DNA from: Actinomyces israelii DSM 43320
GTDB taxonomy: Bacteria; Actinomycetota; Actinomycetes; Actinomycetales; Actinomycetaceae
Reading direction: 5' to 3'
DNA: 64,000 nt
Assembly: GCF_000711965.1 (NCBI RefSeq)
Contig: NZ_JONS01000001.1
Location: 62,001-126,000, forward strand
Shown: in pieces, positions 16,803 to 26,990 of the stretch
Position numbering within the stretch: the stretch's first letter is position 1
How the letters are laid out: every line of letters begins with the position of its first letter
Notes under the pieces: model-generated
What the model was told of the DNA's origin: nothing
Databases searched by the model: none
The model's input: only the letters and a program-made list of their open reading frames with translations
Program-made: the position numbers and the translations under genes

Positions 16803-19337
16803 ATGATGCGGGGCATGCCGAAGCCCGCTACGCAGACGCCTCCCGCTGACGGCCTCATTGTCGACCAGGACCTGCCCACGGAGATGCGCACGTCCTTCCT
16901 GGAGTACGCCTACTCCGTGATCTACGCCCGCGCCCTGCCGGACGCCCGCGACGGCCTCAAGCCCGTCCAGCGCCGCATCCTGTTCCAGATGGACCGCATG
17001 GGGCTGCGCCCCGACCGGCCGCACGTGAAGTGCTCGCGCGTCGTCGGCGACGTCATGGGGCGGCTCCACCCGCACGGCGACGTCGCCATCTACGAGGCCC
17101 TGGTGCGCCTGGCCCAGCCCTTCACCATGCGCCTGCCGCTGGTCGACGGGCACGGCAACTTCGGCTCCCTGGACGACGGCCCGGCCGCGGCCCGCTACAC
17201 CGAGGCGAGGCTGGCCAGCAGCGCCCTGGCGCTGACGGCGGACATCGACGAGGACACCGTCGACTTCTCCCCCAACTACGACTACACCCTCACCGAGCCG
17301 GGTGTCCTGCCGGCGGCCTTCCCCAACCTGCTGGTCAACGGCGCCTCGGGCATCGCGGTGGGGATGGCGACCAATATGCCGCCGCACAACCTCGTCGAGG
17401 TCGCTGCCGCCGCCCGCCACCTCATCGAGCACCCCCAGGCCACCCTGGAGGACCTCATGGCCTTCGTGCCCGGCCCGGACCTGCCGGCCGGCGGCATGAT
17501 CGTCGGCCTGAACGGCATCCGCGAGGCCTACCGCACCGGGCGCGGCAAGTTCCTCACCCGTGCGACCGCCCGCATCGAGAACGTGACCGCCCGCAAGAAG
17601 GGCATCGTGATCACCGAGCTGCCCTACCTGGTCGGCCCGGAGAAGGTCATCACCCGCATCAAGGAGACGGTGGCCTCCAAGAAGCTCCAGGGCATCACCG
17701 ACGTCGCCGACCTCACCGACCGCAAGAACGGCACGCGCCTGGTCATCACGGTCAAGAACGGCTACAACCCCGAGGCGGTGCTCGCCCAGCTCTACAAGCA
17801 CACGCCGCTGGAGGACTCCTTCGGGATCAACAACGTGTGCCTGGTGGACGGCCAGCCGCGCACGCTGGGCCTGCGCGAGCTGCTCGAGGTCTTCGTCCGC
17901 CACCGCCTGACGGTCGTGGAGCGCCGCACCCGCTTCCGCCTGGGCAGGCGCAGGGAGCGCCGGCACCTGGTCGAGGGCCTGCTCATCGCGATCCTCGACA
18001 TCGATGAGGTCATCCAGGTGGTGCGCTCCAGCGAGGACGCCGCCACCGCCCGCACCCGTCTCATGCGGGTCTTCGACCTCACCGAGCCGCAGGCGAGCTA
18101 CATCCTGGAGCTGCAGCTGCGGCGCCTGACCAAGTTCTCGGTCATCGAGCTGGAGAAGGAGCGCGACTCCCTGGCCCGGGAGATCGCCGAGCTCGAGGCC
18201 GTCCTGAACGACGAGGCGCTGCTGCGGGGCGTGGTCTCCCGCGAGCTGGCCGCGGTGGCCGAGGAGTTCGGCACGCCGCGGCGAACGGTGCTCCTCGAGG
18301 CCCCCGGGGCCGGGGCCCCGGGCTCGGGACCGCAGGCGCCCGACGGCGCGGGAGCGAACGCCCCGGGCGCCACGAAGCAGGCGGCCATGAGCCTCATGGC
18401 CGGCGCCTCCGACGTCCCGCTGACCGTCCCGGACGACCCGTGCCGGGTGCTCCTGTCGGCCACGGGCCTGGTGGCGCGCACGGCCGGGGCGGAGCCCGTC
18501 TCGCGCGCGGGCGGGCGCCGGCGCCACGACGCGATCACGAGCCAGGTCGCCGCGACCGCGCGCGGCCGGGTCGGGGCCGTCACCGACACGGGCCGCCTGG
18601 TGCGCCTGGACGTCGTGGCGACCCCGGAGATCCCGCGCCCGGAGGGGGCGCCCTCGCTCGCCGGAGGGCAGCCCGCGCGCCTGCTGGTCGACATCGAGCC
18701 GGAGGAGAGGGTCGTCGGCCTGGTACCCATCGGCTCGCAGACGACTCCGCCGATCGTGCTGGCCACCGCCGCGGGCGTCATCAAGCGCGTCAGACCGGGC
18801 GACGAGCCCGGCCGCGGCGACTCCTGGGAGGTGATCGCGCTGGCCGACGGCGACCGCGTCGTCTTCGCCGGCACCGCCGCCGACTCCGACATCCTCGCCC
18901 TGGTGACCTCGGACGCCCAGCTGCTGCGCTTCGAGGCGTCCAGGGTGCGCCCCCAGGGGCGGGGCGCGGGCGGCATGGCGGGCATCTCCCTGCACGAGGG
19001 GGCGCGCGTCATCGCCGGCTCCGCGGTGCCCGCCGACCTGCTGGCCGAGGCCGTCGTCGTCACGATCGCCGACGCCGAGGGGGCGCTGCCGGGCACCGGG
19101 ACGGGCTCGGTCAAGGTGACCCCGCTGGACCGCTACCCCGCCAAGGGGCGGGCCACCGGGGGTGTGCGCGCCCAGCGCTTCCTGCGCGGGGAGGACGAGC
19201 TCGTCCTCGCCTGGGTCGGGGTGGGCCCGGCCCGGGCGGTCGGGCCGGGCGGCCAGAGCGTAGGGCTGCCCGAGACCGACGAGCGCCGCGACGGCTCCGG
19301 CTCGCCGCTGTCCGCCCCGGTGGCCGGGATCGGGTGA
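16803..19337 (+). CDS. parC: DNA topoisomerase IV subunit A (ParC-type, GyrA/ParC family)
   Basis: 844-residue type IIA topoisomerase cleavage-religation subunit. The N-terminal breakage-reunion domain begins [30 protein letters not shown]; the quinolone-resistance region [19 protein letters not shown] precedes the catalytic Tyr in [12 protein letters not shown]-terminally (about 600-830) there are beta-pinwheel blades, with an Ala/Gly/Pro-rich insertion near residues 500-530. It partners ParE encoded at 31109-33376. Whether it is a dedicated topo IV or gyrase-A paralogue cannot be settled here, but the second locus with a ParE-like subunit supports topo IV. Start ATG 16803 was chosen; 16806 and 16815 are alternatives, none with a clear Shine-Dalgarno. 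Confidence 0.88.
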   Translation: MMRGMPKPATQTPPADGLIVDQDLPTEMRTSFLEYAYSVIYARALPDARDGLKPVQRRILFQMDRMGLRPDRPHVKCSRVVGDVMGRLHPHGDVAIYEALVRLAQPFTMRLPLVDGHGNFGSLDDGPAAARYTEARLASSALALTADIDEDTVDFSPNYDYTLTEPGVLPAAFPNLLVNGASGIAVGMATNMPPHNLVEVAAAARHLIEHPQATLEDLMAFVPGPDLPAGGMIVGLNGIREAYRTGRGKFLTRATARIENVTARKKGIVITELPYLVGPEKVITRIKETVASKKLQGITDVADLTDRKNGTRLVITVKNGYNPEAVLAQLYKHTPLEDSFGINNVCLVDGQPRTLGLRELLEVFVRHRLTVVERRTRFRLGRRRERRHLVEGLLIAILDIDEVIQVVRSSEDAATARTRLMRVFDLTEPQASYILELQLRRLTKFSVIELEKERDSLAREIAELEAVLNDEALLRGVVSRELAAVAEEFGTPRRTVLLEAPGAGAPGSGPQAPDGAGANAPGATKQAAMSLMAGASDVPLTVPDDPCRVLLSATGLVARTAGAEPVSRAGGRRRHDAITSQVAATARGRVGAVTDTGRLVRLDVVATPEIPRPEGAPSLAGGQPARLLVDIEPEERVVGLVPIGSQTTPPIVLATAAGVIKRVRPGDEPGRGDSWEVIALADGDRVVFAGTAADSDILALVTSDAQLLRFEASRVRPQGRGAGGMAGISLHEGARVIAGSAVPADLLAEAVVVTIADAEGALPGTGTGSVKVTPLDRYPAKGRATGGVRAQRFLRGEDELVLAWVGVGPARAVGPGGQSVGLPETDERRDGSGSPLSAPVAGIG

Positions 19338-19372
19338 CGCGCTCCCGGCCCGAACGGTGGGCGGACCGCGCG

Positions 19373-20536
19373 CTACGCCGCTGGATCCGCTGGGTCCACC
19401 ACTGAGCCCGCCGGCCCGCTCCGGTGGGTCCACAGCCGCATGACCGTGGCGGTCGCCCGCTCGGTGCTCTGCGGCGCGGCGCGGAGCACCTCGGCGAGCG
19501 GGACGACATCCCCCTGCGAGCTCGACATGAGGGCCACGCAGCCGGTGGTCAGCAGCACCTCCGCGCCGGGGCGCACCCGCCCCGCCACGATGACGGTGGG
19601 CACTCCCTGGGCGGCGGCGACCCGGGCGACGCCGGCGGGGGTCTTGCCGGCCAGGGTCTGGGCGTCGACCGAGCCCTCGCCGGTCAGGACGAGGTCCGCC
19701 CCGCTGACCGCCTCGGCCAGGCCGACCGCGCGGGCGACCAGCTCGACCCCGGGCTCGAGCCTGGCCCCCAGGAAGGCCATGAGGGCGAAGCCCAGACCCC
19801 CGGCCGCCCCGGCCCCCGGCAGGTCCGCGAGCTCGGCGCGCCCGCTCAGGCGGGCCCAGCGGGCCAGCACCGAGTCGAGGTAGTCGACGTCCTCCGGGCT
19901 CGCACCCTTCTGCGGGCCGAAGACGGCGCTGGCGCCGCGCTCCCCCAGCAGGGGGTTGTCGACGTCGCAGGCGGCCTCGATCCTCAGGCCGGCCAGCCTC
20001 GCATCGAGGCCGGAGGCGTCGACGGACGCGAGCCCCTCCACCTCCCTGGGCGTCGTCCCGACGGCCTGCCCCTCGCCGTCGAGGAAGCGGACGCCGAGCT
20101 CGGCCAGCATGCCGGCGCCCCCGTCGTTGGTGGCCGAGCCGCCGATGCCCAGGAGCAGGCGGTCGGCGCCGGCGTCCAGGGCCGCGCGGATCATCCGGCC
20201 CACGCCCCGGGTGTCCGAGCCGAGCACGTCGCGCTCCTCCTCGGGGACCAGCTCGAGTCCTGCGGCCGTGGCCATCTCGAGCACGGCGGTGCCGCCGCCG
20301 ACCGCCAGGCGGCCCTCGACCGGGCGGCCCAGGGCGTCGACGGTCTCGACCGTGCGGACCCGGGCGCCCAGCGCCGCCGCCACGGCGTCGGTGAATCCCT
20401 CGCCGCCGTCGGACATGGGCACCTGGACGACCTCGGCGTCCGGGACGACGGCGAGCACGCCGCGGGCCATGGCGGCTGCCGCCTCAGCGGCCGTCATGGC
20501 CTCCTTGAAGGAGTCGGGGGCGAGGACGACCTTCAC
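19373..20536 (-). CDS. Glycerate 2-kinase (GarK/GlxK family)
   Basis: 387-residue kinase phosphorylating D-glycerate to 2-phosphoglycerate with ATP. Family motifs: [20 protein letters not shown] at the N-terminus (shown to 20 residues), [30 protein letters not shown] and [14 protein letters not shown]. Start GTG 20536 overlaps the stop of the glucarate dehydratase gene by 4 bases (GTGA), so it is the terminal gene of the glucarate operon and performs the last step of the pathway, feeding lower glycolysis. It converges with parC, 35 bases away. Confidence 0.95.
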   Translation of the reverse strand: MKVVLAPDSFKEAMTAAEAAAAMARGVLAVVPDAEVVQVPMSDGGEGFTDAVAAALGARVRTVETVDALGRPVEGRLAVGGGTAVLEMATAAGLELVPEEERDVLGSDTRGVGRMIRAALDAGADRLLLGIGGSATNDGGAGMLAELGVRFLDGEGQAVGTTPREVEGLASVDASGLDARLAGLRIEAACDVDNPLLGERGASAVFGPQKGASPEDVDYLDSVLARWARLSGRAELADLPGAGAAGGLGFALMAFLGARLEPGVELVARAVGLAEAVSGADLVLTGEGSVDAQTLAGKTPAGVARVAAAQGVPTVIVAGRVRPGAEVLLTTGCVALMSSSQGDVVPLAEVLRAAPQSTERATATVMRLWTHRSGPAGSVVDPADPAA

Positions 20537-21894
20537 GGCCGCCCCCCGGCGGCGGGCTCGCGCACGAGCGCGGGCCGCTTGGGGTCGAAGGCCCACCCGG
20601 GGATGAGGTACTGCATGCCGATCGAGTCGTCCCGGGCGCCGCCTCCACCGATCTTCTCCAGGAACAGCGCGTGGGCCGCCTCCAGCCGGTCGCGGTCGAC
20701 CTCGACGCCCAGGCCCGGGACGTCCGGGTCCACGGCGACCTCGCCGTCGATGATCTGCGGGCTCCTGGTGGTCAGGCGCTCGAGGCCCTCCTGCCAGATC
20801 CAGTGGGTGTCCAGGGCGTTGTACTCCCCCGGCGCCGAGGCGCCGCAGTGGGCGATCATCGCCAGGCTGATGTCGAAGTGGTTGTTGGAGTGGCAGCCCC
20901 AGGTCAGGCCCATGTCGTGGCAGAGCTGGGCCACGCGCACCGAGCCCTCCATCGTCCAGAAGTGCGGGTCTGCCAGGGGGATGCTGACCGAGCCCAGGGC
21001 CAGGGAGTGGGTCATCTGCCGCCAGTCCGTGGCGACCATGTTGGTGGCCGTCGGCAGCCCCGTGGCGCGGCGGAACTCCGCGAGGATCTCCCGGCCGGAG
21101 TAGCCCTGCTCCGCGCCGCAGGGGTCCTCGGCGTAGGCCAGGACGCCCACCTTGTCCCTGCACAGCTCGACGGCCTCGGCCAGTGACCAGGCGCCGTTGG
21201 GGTCGAGCGTGATGCGGGCGTCGGGGAAGCGCCGCTTGAGCGCGAGGACCGACCTCATCTCCTCGGCGCCGGGCAGGACCCCGCCCTTGAGCTTGAAGTC
21301 CTGGAAGCCGTAGCGCTCGTAGGCGGCCTCGGCCAGGCGCACGACGGCGTCCGGGGTCAGCGCCTCCTCGTGGCGCAGGCGGTACCACTCGACGTCGGAG
21401 CCGGGCTCACGCACGTACTCCAGGTCGGTCCTGCCCGGGTCCCCCACGAAGAAGAGGTAGCCCAGGGTCCTGACCCGCGACCGCTGCTGGCCGTCGCCCA
21501 GCAGGGCCGACACCGGCAGGTCCTCGTACTTGCCCAGCAGGTCCAGCATGGCCGCCTCGATGGCGGTCACCGCGTGGACGGTCGTGCGCAGGTCGAAGGT
21601 CTGCAGCCCGCGCCCGCCCGCGTCCCGGTCGGCGAAGGCCGTGCGCACCCGGCGCAGCACGTTCTTGCGGTCGGCGATCGACCTGCCGACCACGAGGGGC
21701 CCGGCGTCCCGGAGGGTCCGGGTGATCTTGTCCCCTCCGGGGACCTCGCCGACGCCGGTCGCCCCGGTGGAGTCGGTGAGCACCACGACGTTGCGGGTGA
21801 AGTAGGGGCCGTGGGCCCCGGACAGGTTGAGCTCCATGCAGTCGCGCCCGGCGACTGGGTAGACCTCGATCTTCTCGATCCTCGGTGCAGTCAT
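20533..21894 (-). CDS. gudD: Glucarate dehydratase
   Basis: 453-residue enolase-superfamily enzyme converting D-glucarate (and L-idarate) to 5-keto-4-deoxyglucarate. It is strikingly close to E. coli GudD throughout: [43 protein letters not shown] (the Lys-X-Lys base), [11 protein letters not shown] (metal Asp), [15 protein letters not shown] (metal Glu) and [15 protein letters not shown] (catalytic His). The C-terminus [20 protein letters not shown] is also diagnostic. ATG 21894 has AAGGAGA upstream. It sits between garR and the glycerate kinase gene, all on one strand with short or overlapping junctions. Confidence 0.97.
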   Translation of the reverse strand: MTAPRIEKIEVYPVAGRDCMELNLSGAHGPYFTRNVVVLTDSTGATGVGEVPGGDKITRTLRDAGPLVVGRSIADRKNVLRRVRTAFADRDAGGRGLQTFDLRTTVHAVTAIEAAMLDLLGKYEDLPVSALLGDGQQRSRVRTLGYLFFVGDPGRTDLEYVREPGSDVEWYRLRHEEALTPDAVVRLAEAAYERYGFQDFKLKGGVLPGAEEMRSVLALKRRFPDARITLDPNGAWSLAEAVELCRDKVGVLAYAEDPCGAEQGYSGREILAEFRRATGLPTATNMVATDWRQMTHSLALGSVSIPLADPHFWTMEGSVRVAQLCHDMGLTWGCHSNNHFDISLAMIAHCGASAPGEYNALDTHWIWQEGLERLTTRSPQIIDGEVAVDPDVPGLGVEVDRDRLEAAHALFLEKIGGGGARDDSIGMQYLIPGWAFDPKRPALVREPAAGGRP

Positions 21895-21927
21895 CGGCGA
21901 CTCTCCTTAGCTCGGCCCCGGTCCGCC

Positions 21928-22821
21928 TCAGTCCGCCAGCGCGGTGCCGGCGAGCCCCTCGTAGAAGGCGAGCAGGCTCGAGTGGTCGTGGAGGAGGTGG
22001 CCGTCGTTGGCGATCGCGGTCATCATCTCACGCACGGCGGCGGTCAGGGGCAGGCTCGCCCCGACCGCATGGCCGGTCTCGAGGGCGTTGTTGAGGTCCT
22101 TGATGTGCAGGTTGATGCGGAAGCCGGGGGCAAACTCGTCGGCGAGCATCTTCTCGGCCTTCTGCTCCAGGACCTTGGATCCGGCCAGGCCGCCTCGGAT
22201 GGCGTCGACGACGCCGCGCGGGTCGACGCCGGCCCGCTTGGCCAGGACGAGGGCCTCGCCCAGGACGGCGATGTTGACGGCGACAATGGCCTGGTTCGCG
22301 AGCTTGGCGGTGTTGCCGGCGCCGAGGTCGCCGACGCGGGTGACCGAGCCGCCCATGACCTCGAGCACGGGCCTGTAGGTGTTGAAGACGTCCTCGGGGC
22401 CGCCGACCATGAAGGCGAGAGAGCCCTCGATGGCGCCGGGCTCCCCGCCGGAGACGGGGGCGTCGAGCATGGGCACGCCCTTGGCGGCGAGGAGCTCGCC
22501 GACGTGCTGGGACACGCCCGGGGCGATGGAGCTCATGTCGATGAAGGCCATGCCCTCGTGGGCGCCCGCGAGCACGCCGTCCTCGCCGTTGTCGCCCTCG
22601 ACGACCTCGAGGACCTGCGGGCCGTTGGGGACCATGGTCAGGACGAGCTCGACCTGCTCGGCGACCTCGCGGGCGGTGCCGGCCCCCCGGGCGCCGTGGG
22701 AGACGAGCTCGGCGACGGGCTCGGGCGAGCGGTTGCTCACGACGAGCTCGTGTCCCGCCTTGAGCAGGTTGATGGCCATGGGCCTGCCCATGATCCCAAG
22801 GCCGATGAATCCGATCCTCAT
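21928..22821 (-). CDS. garR: 2-hydroxy-3-oxopropionate reductase (tartronate semialdehyde reductase)
   Basis: 297-residue beta-hydroxyacid dehydrogenase reducing tartronate semialdehyde to D-glycerate with NAD(P)H. Visible features: Rossmann loop MRIGFIGLGIMGRPMAINL, the substrate-binding motif MLDAPVSGGEPGA, the catalytic Lys in GAGNTAKLANQAI, and the C-terminal helix segment FRINLHIKDLNNALE. ATG 22821 follows AGAAGGA. It lies between gntP and gudD in the glucarate operon, consistent with handling the C3 product of 5-keto-4-deoxyglucarate cleavage. Confidence 0.95.
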   Translation of the reverse strand: MRIGFIGLGIMGRPMAINLLKAGHELVVSNRSPEPVAELVSHGARGAGTAREVAEQVELVLTMVPNGPQVLEVVEGDNGEDGVLAGAHEGMAFIDMSSIAPGVSQHVGELLAAKGVPMLDAPVSGGEPGAIEGSLAFMVGGPEDVFNTYRPVLEVMGGSVTRVGDLGAGNTAKLANQAIVAVNIAVLGEALVLAKRAGVDPRGVVDAIRGGLAGSKVLEQKAEKMLADEFAPGFRINLHIKDLNNALETGHAVGASLPLTAAVREMMTAIANDGHLLHDHSSLLAFYEGLAGTALAD

Positions 22822-22890
22822 GATATTTCCTTCTGTTGCGTGTGGTGTGCGGTGGTCGTTGCGGGTGCGTGGTGGACGGTGGGGTGCCGC

Positions 22891-24246
22891 TCAGACGAAG
22901 GCGCCCAGGATGAGGCAGCCGCCGAGGCCGAGGACGGAGAGCACCGTGGTGTAGGTGGTGCGGACCTTGATCGCCTCGGTGACGGTGAGGTTGAAGTACT
23001 CCTTGAACATCCAGAAGCCCGGGTCGTTGACGTGGCTGAAGGCGACCGAGCCGCATGCGGTCGCCAGCACCATGACCTCGGGCGAGACGCCGCTGTCGGC
23101 GACGAGCGGTGCGGCGATGCCCGCGGCGGTGGCGACGGCGACGGACGCCGAGCCCAGGGCGATGCGCAGGATGACCGCGATGAGCCAGGCGAGGATGATC
23201 GGGCTGACGTCCCAGCCGGAGGTCATCGCCTTGATGTAGTCGGCGATGCCCGCGGCGGTGAGGACCTCCTTGAAGGCTCCGCCGGCGGCGATGACGAGCA
23301 GGATCATGGCCATGGACCTCGCACCGCCGGCCATGGAGTCGGCCACCTCGCGCATCGGCCGCCCGTTGAAGGGTCCGAAGACGCACACGGATACGAGCAG
23401 GGCGATGAGCAGGGCGATGGCGGGGGACCCGACGAAGCCGATCACGCCGGTCAGGGCGTTGTCGGCCGGCTCGGTCATGTCGTAGACGGCGGCCCCGGCG
23501 ATCAGGACGACGGGCAGGAGCGCGACCGTCAGCGAGATGCCCATGCCCGGGAGCTCGTCGTCGCTGAACTCCCGCTCGGAGACGAGGCCCGCGGGGATCT
23601 CGGGGGTCACGGTCCTGACGAAGCGGAGCCACGGCCAGGTCATGGACACGAGGATGCCGACGGGGACGGCGATAATGAGGCCGAGGGCCAGTGTGTGACC
23701 GATGGAGGCGTCGTAGAGGCCGGCGACGGCGGTGGGTCCCGGGTGCGGCGGCAGGAAGGAGTGCATCGTCGACAGCGTGATGGACATGGGCAGGCCGATC
23801 CACAGCAGCGAGTTCCTCGTGGCCCGCACAAGGGTGAAGGCGACCGGGACGATAATGACGAAGGCGACCTCGTAGAACATGGTGATGCCGATGACCACCG
23901 AGGTGATGACCATGGCCCACTGGACGCCCCTCTCGCCGAACTTCTCGACGATCTTGAGGGCGATGCGCTGGGCGGCGCCGGCGTCGCCCATGACGCGGCC
24001 GATCATGGCGCCCAGGCCGATCACGACGAGCGTGGACGACATCTGCCCGCCGATCCCCTTCTCCATGAGCTCGGGGACGGCCGGCAGCCCCGCCGGCTCG
24101 TCCTTGTAGGTCAGGACGCCGGCGGCGGCGGCCCACACGCCGACGAGCGCGGCGACGGTGAGCAGCGCGAGGAAGCCGTTGAGCTTCGTCTTGGTCATGA
24201 GGAGGATCAGCAGCGCGACAGCGAGCGCGACGACGACGAGAGGCAT
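22891..24246 (-). CDS. GntP family gluconate/sugar-acid:H+ symporter
   Basis: 451-residue membrane protein with about 12-14 hydrophobic helices and the GntP-family signatures ITMFYEVAFVIIVPVAF, HSFLPPHPGPTAVAG and FSHVNDPGFWMFKEYF. Family members import gluconate and related aldonates. Its place inside the glucarate operon suggests that here it imports D-glucarate or another hexarate; the substrate is inference. ATG 24246 has AAGGAA upstream. Confidence 0.92.
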   Translation of the reverse strand: MPLVVVALAVALLILLMTKTKLNGFLALLTVAALVGVWAAAAGVLTYKDEPAGLPAVPELMEKGIGGQMSSTLVVIGLGAMIGRVMGDAGAAQRIALKIVEKFGERGVQWAMVITSVVIGITMFYEVAFVIIVPVAFTLVRATRNSLLWIGLPMSITLSTMHSFLPPHPGPTAVAGLYDASIGHTLALGLIIAVPVGILVSMTWPWLRFVRTVTPEIPAGLVSEREFSDDELPGMGISLTVALLPVVLIAGAAVYDMTEPADNALTGVIGFVGSPAIALLIALLVSVCVFGPFNGRPMREVADSMAGGARSMAMILLVIAAGGAFKEVLTAAGIADYIKAMTSGWDVSPIILAWLIAVILRIALGSASVAVATAAGIAAPLVADSGVSPEVMVLATACGSVAFSHVNDPGFWMFKEYFNLTVTEAIKVRTTYTTVLSVLGLGGCLILGAFV

Positions 24247-24276
24247 TGTTCCGTTCCTTTCCGCGTGATGCCCCGG

Positions 24277-25173
24277 TCAGGCGCCCGCAGCGCCCGCAAC
24301 GTGCTCGGCCACGTACTCGGCGAGCCGGGTGCGGTACGGCTCGGTGAGCTCGCTGGCGGGCTGGAGGCAGTAGCCGGCCTCCACGCCGGCCATGCGCAGC
24401 CCCTCCTTGAGGACCACCGGGAAGGTCGCCTTGTCCAGCAGGGCGCGCAGCGGCACCAGCTCCTCCTGACGGCGCCGGGCCTCATCCAGGTCGCCGGCGG
24501 CGAAGGCGCTGTAGATCCCCACCGAGATCGCCGGCGCGATGTTCGCGGTCGAGGCGATGGCCCCCGCGGCGCCCGCCCGGAGCGCGTCGAGGATGAGGTT
24601 GTCCCGGCCGATGAGGACGCTGAAGTCCTCCGGCGTCTCCTGGATGACCCTGCGGGTGAACGCCAGGTCGCCGGCGGAGTCCTTCAGGCCGATGATGTTG
24701 TCGACCTTGGACAGCGCCACGATGGTCTCCAGGGTGAGCTCGACATGGGCGCGCGCGGGGTTGGTGTAGAGGATGATCGGCAGCTCGGTGCCGGCGGCGA
24801 CGGCGGTGAAGTGGCGCACCAGCTCGCTCTGGGTGGGCGACATGAAGTAGGGGGTGAGCACGGACAGCGCGCTCACCCCGCCGATCTCCTGGGCCGTGCG
24901 CGCGACCTCGACCGCGCTGCGGGTGGTGATCTCCGAGGCACCCGCGTAGACGGGCACCCGGCCCGCGGCGTGCTCGACCGCGATCTCGATGACGCGGCGC
25001 TTGGTCTCCTTCGACAGGCCGTAGAACTCGCCGGCGCTGCCGAGCACGAACACGCCGTGCACGCCTGCGGCGATCGTGTAGTCGATGACGTCGCGCAGTC
25101 CCTGCTCCAGCAGGTCGCCTTCACGGGACAAGGGGGTGACGAGCGCCGGGATGACGCCGCGGGGAGTGAGCAT
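24277..25173 (-). CDS. DapA-family class I (Schiff-base) lyase/dehydratase, probable 5-keto-4-deoxyglucarate aldolase
   Basis: 298-residue TIM-barrel protein of the dihydrodipicolinate synthase/N-acetylneuraminate lyase superfamily. The active site is intact: FVLGSAGEFYGLS (residues 43-54), Tyr136 in IILYTNPA, and the Schiff-base Lys164 in IIGLKDSAGD. In this operon, between a glucarate dehydratase and a tartronate semialdehyde reductase, the missing step is cleavage of 5-keto-4-deoxyglucarate to pyruvate and tartronate semialdehyde, done in E. coli by the unrelated class II aldolase GarL. Aldolase activity is therefore inferred; a 5-dehydro-4-deoxyglucarate dehydratase (to 2-oxoglutarate semialdehyde) is the main alternative. 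It is the first gene of the operon; ATG 25173 has GGAGG upstream. Confidence 0.8.
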   Translation of the reverse strand: MLTPRGVIPALVTPLSREGDLLEQGLRDVIDYTIAAGVHGVFVLGSAGEFYGLSKETKRRVIEIAVEHAAGRVPVYAGASEITTRSAVEVARTAQEIGGVSALSVLTPYFMSPTQSELVRHFTAVAAGTELPIILYTNPARAHVELTLETIVALSKVDNIIGLKDSAGDLAFTRRVIQETPEDFSVLIGRDNLILDALRAGAAGAIASTANIAPAISVGIYSAFAAGDLDEARRRQEELVPLRALLDKATFPVVLKEGLRMAGVEAGYCLQPASELTEPYRTRLAEYVAEHVAGAAGA

Positions 25174-25196
25174 CGGGTACCTCCATCGGTCCGGGC

Positions 25197-25267
25197 GAAG
25201 ACAGCCTCGTCTCCACCACTGTCATGAAGTCTACATACTTAGACGGCTGTACGCTATAGAAGACAGC
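25197..25267. promoter_or_regulatory. Operator cluster between the glucarate operon and iclR
   Basis: The 180-bp divergent region contains an unusually AT-rich stretch with GTCTA-N6-TAGAC (25229-25244) overlapping AAGT-N6-ACTT (25227-25240). A direct repeat GAAGACAGC flanks it (25197-25205 and 25259-25267), the first copy being part of AGAC-N6-GTCT (25199-25212). TATAGA at 25255-25260 could be a -10 for iclR. These are candidate sites for the adjacent IclR protein and perhaps for the GntR protein encoded at 26174. Confidence 0.55.
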
Positions 25268-25353
25268 ATTGTCGTCGCCCGGCTTCGTGACGGCGCGTCC
25301 GGGTATGCTCGGACCCTTGACGGCGAGCGGCGAGGGAGTGGTCAGGAGTGGTC

Positions 25354-26124
25354 ATGGGCGCGTTGGGCGCCGGAGTGCGCGAGGTCAAGTCCGCGGCCCG
25401 CACGATCGAGCTGCTGGAGTTCCTCGCCGCGCGGTACGGCACCGCGACGAGGCTCCGCGACGTCGCCGAGGGGCTGGGGACTCCGCGCTCGTCGGCCTAC
25501 GCCCTGCTGCAGACCCTCGTCGCGCGCGGCTGGGTGGAGACCGATCCCACCGGCGCCGACTACTCGATCGGCATTCGCGCCCTGCTGGCCGGAACCAGCT
25601 ACATCGACCGGGACCCCTGCGTCCGCCTGGTCCAGCCCGTCCTCGCGGACGCCGCCCACGAGCTGCGCGAGACCATGCACATGGGACGCCTGGACGGCAC
25701 CCAGATCGTCTACCTGCTCACCGTCGAGTCCCACGAGTACCGCCGCTCCAACCACCGGGTGGGCCGGCGCCTGGAGGCCATCCACACCGCGCTGGGCAAG
25801 GCGGTGCTCGCCGCCCGGCCGGGCACCGTCCTCGACTCGCTTCCCGACCCGCTGACCCCCGGCTCGCTGACCTCCCTCAAGGCGGCCCGGGCCGACCTGG
25901 ATCTGACGCGCACGCGCGGCTACGCCGTCGACAATGAGGAGAACACCCCCGGCCTGCGGTGCTTCGGCGTCGCCCTGCGCTACTCGACCCCGGTGCGGGA
26001 CTCCATCAGCTGCTCGATCCCGATCGAGCGCCTGGCGCCCGCCCGGGAGAAGACCATCATCGACACGCTCCTCGCCGTCCGCGAGCGCATTGAGTGGTCG
26101 GCGCCCGTGGACGCCGTCCGCTAG
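25354..26124 (+). CDS. IclR family transcriptional regulator
   Basis: 256-residue regulator. Residues about 10-70 hold the winged helix-turn-helix (SAARTIELLEFLAARYG, TRLRDVAEGLGTPRSSAYALLQTLVARGW, given in pieces); residues about 80-250 hold the effector-binding IclR domain with ETMHMGRLDGTQIVYL, AIHTALGKAVLA and CSIPIERLAP. It is divergent from the glucarate operon and is the obvious local regulator, probably sensing a sugar acid or pathway intermediate. ATG 25354 is preceded by AGGAG with 5-base spacing; GTG 25348 is a possible longer start. Confidence 0.92.
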   Translation: MGALGAGVREVKSAARTIELLEFLAARYGTATRLRDVAEGLGTPRSSAYALLQTLVARGWVETDPTGADYSIGIRALLAGTSYIDRDPCVRLVQPVLADAAHELRETMHMGRLDGTQIVYLLTVESHEYRRSNHRVGRRLEAIHTALGKAVLAARPGTVLDSLPDPLTPGSLTSLKAARADLDLTRTRGYAVDNEENTPGLRCFGVALRYSTPVRDSISCSIPIERLAPAREKTIIDTLLAVRERIEWSAPVDAVR

Positions 26125-26173
26125 GGCCCGCGGCCCGGCGCCGTCGCCGGACCCGCGGGGTCGGAGGCGCCGC

Positions 26174-26914
26174 TCAGGGGCGTGGCAGCGAGGCGAGGGA
26201 GCGCCCCAGGTGGACCCTCACGGCGGAGCGGGCCGCGTCGGCGTCGCCGCGCACGACGGCGTCGCGGATCGCCGCGTGCTCGTGGACCAGCAGCGCCCCG
26301 TGCTCGGGGTCGACCAGGTCGACGTCGTCGAGGCTGGCCCGGTGGCGCAGCACCGACTGCGCGCCCAGGCCCTCCATGACCCCGATCAGCAGCGGGTTGC
26401 CGCTGGCGACCGTGACCGCCATGTGGATCGCCCAGTCGGGGCCGACGACGCTGCCCCCGGTGCGAACGGCCCGCCGCAGGTCGGCCAGCGCCCGGTCGAG
26501 GACCTCGATCTGGGCGCGGGTGCGCCGCCGGGCGGCGAGCGCCGCCGCCTCGCACTCGATGGCGAGCCTGAGCTCCATGACGTCGCGAGCGCTGCGGCGG
26601 GCCGGCAGGACGATCCCGCCGTCGTCGGCCCGCCCGCCCGCCGCCCCGGGCGTGGCCGCGATGAAGGAGCCGCGCCCCTGGAAGGTCTCCACCAGGCCCT
26701 CGGCGCGCAGCTGGGAGACGGCCTCGCGCACGACGGTGCGGGAGACCTCGTAGCCGCGGGACAGCTGCGCCTCGGAGGGCACCTTGGTCCCCGGGGTCAG
26801 GGCCCCGTCGGCGATGGCGGTCCTCAGGCGCGCGGCGACGGCGTGGGCCAGTCCGCGCGGGTCGTCGCGGCGGAGGGGGCCGCCCGGCTCCCAGGCGTCC
26901 GGCGCCGGGCTCAT
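26174..26914 (-). CDS. FadR-type GntR family transcriptional regulator (FCD domain)
   Basis: 246-residue regulator. The N-terminal winged helix has LRTAIADGALTPGTKVPSE and SRGYEVSRTVVREAVSQLRA; the C-terminal all-helical FCD domain has VMELRLAIECEAAALAA, a histidine-bearing helix IHMAVTVASGNPLL and HEHAAIRDAVVRGDADAA. FCD regulators usually respond to organic or sugar acids. It lies directly downstream of the talarate/galactarate dehydratase on the same strand, separated by 109 bases that include a TACGAT hexamer suitable for a private promoter. It is the likely regulator of the galactarate branch. Confidence 0.92.
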   Translation of the reverse strand: MSPAPDAWEPGGPLRRDDPRGLAHAVAARLRTAIADGALTPGTKVPSEAQLSRGYEVSRTVVREAVSQLRAEGLVETFQGRGSFIAATPGAAGGRADDGGIVLPARRSARDVMELRLAIECEAAALAARRRTRAQIEVLDRALADLRRAVRTGGSVVGPDWAIHMAVTVASGNPLLIGVMEGLGAQSVLRHRASLDDVDLVDPEHGALLVHEHAAIRDAVVRGDADAARSAVRVHLGRSLASLPRP

Positions 26915-26990
26915 CTCTCGCCCGCCCGTCCGTCGCCCGGCCCTGGACGGGAGCTGCTGGCTCTCACCGGTGCATCGTAGCGAATCGGGA

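Noticed and set aside
21370-25227. 1285-codon open frame opposite the glucarate operon
   Set aside because: It runs antisense across several well-identified genes and has low-complexity composition.
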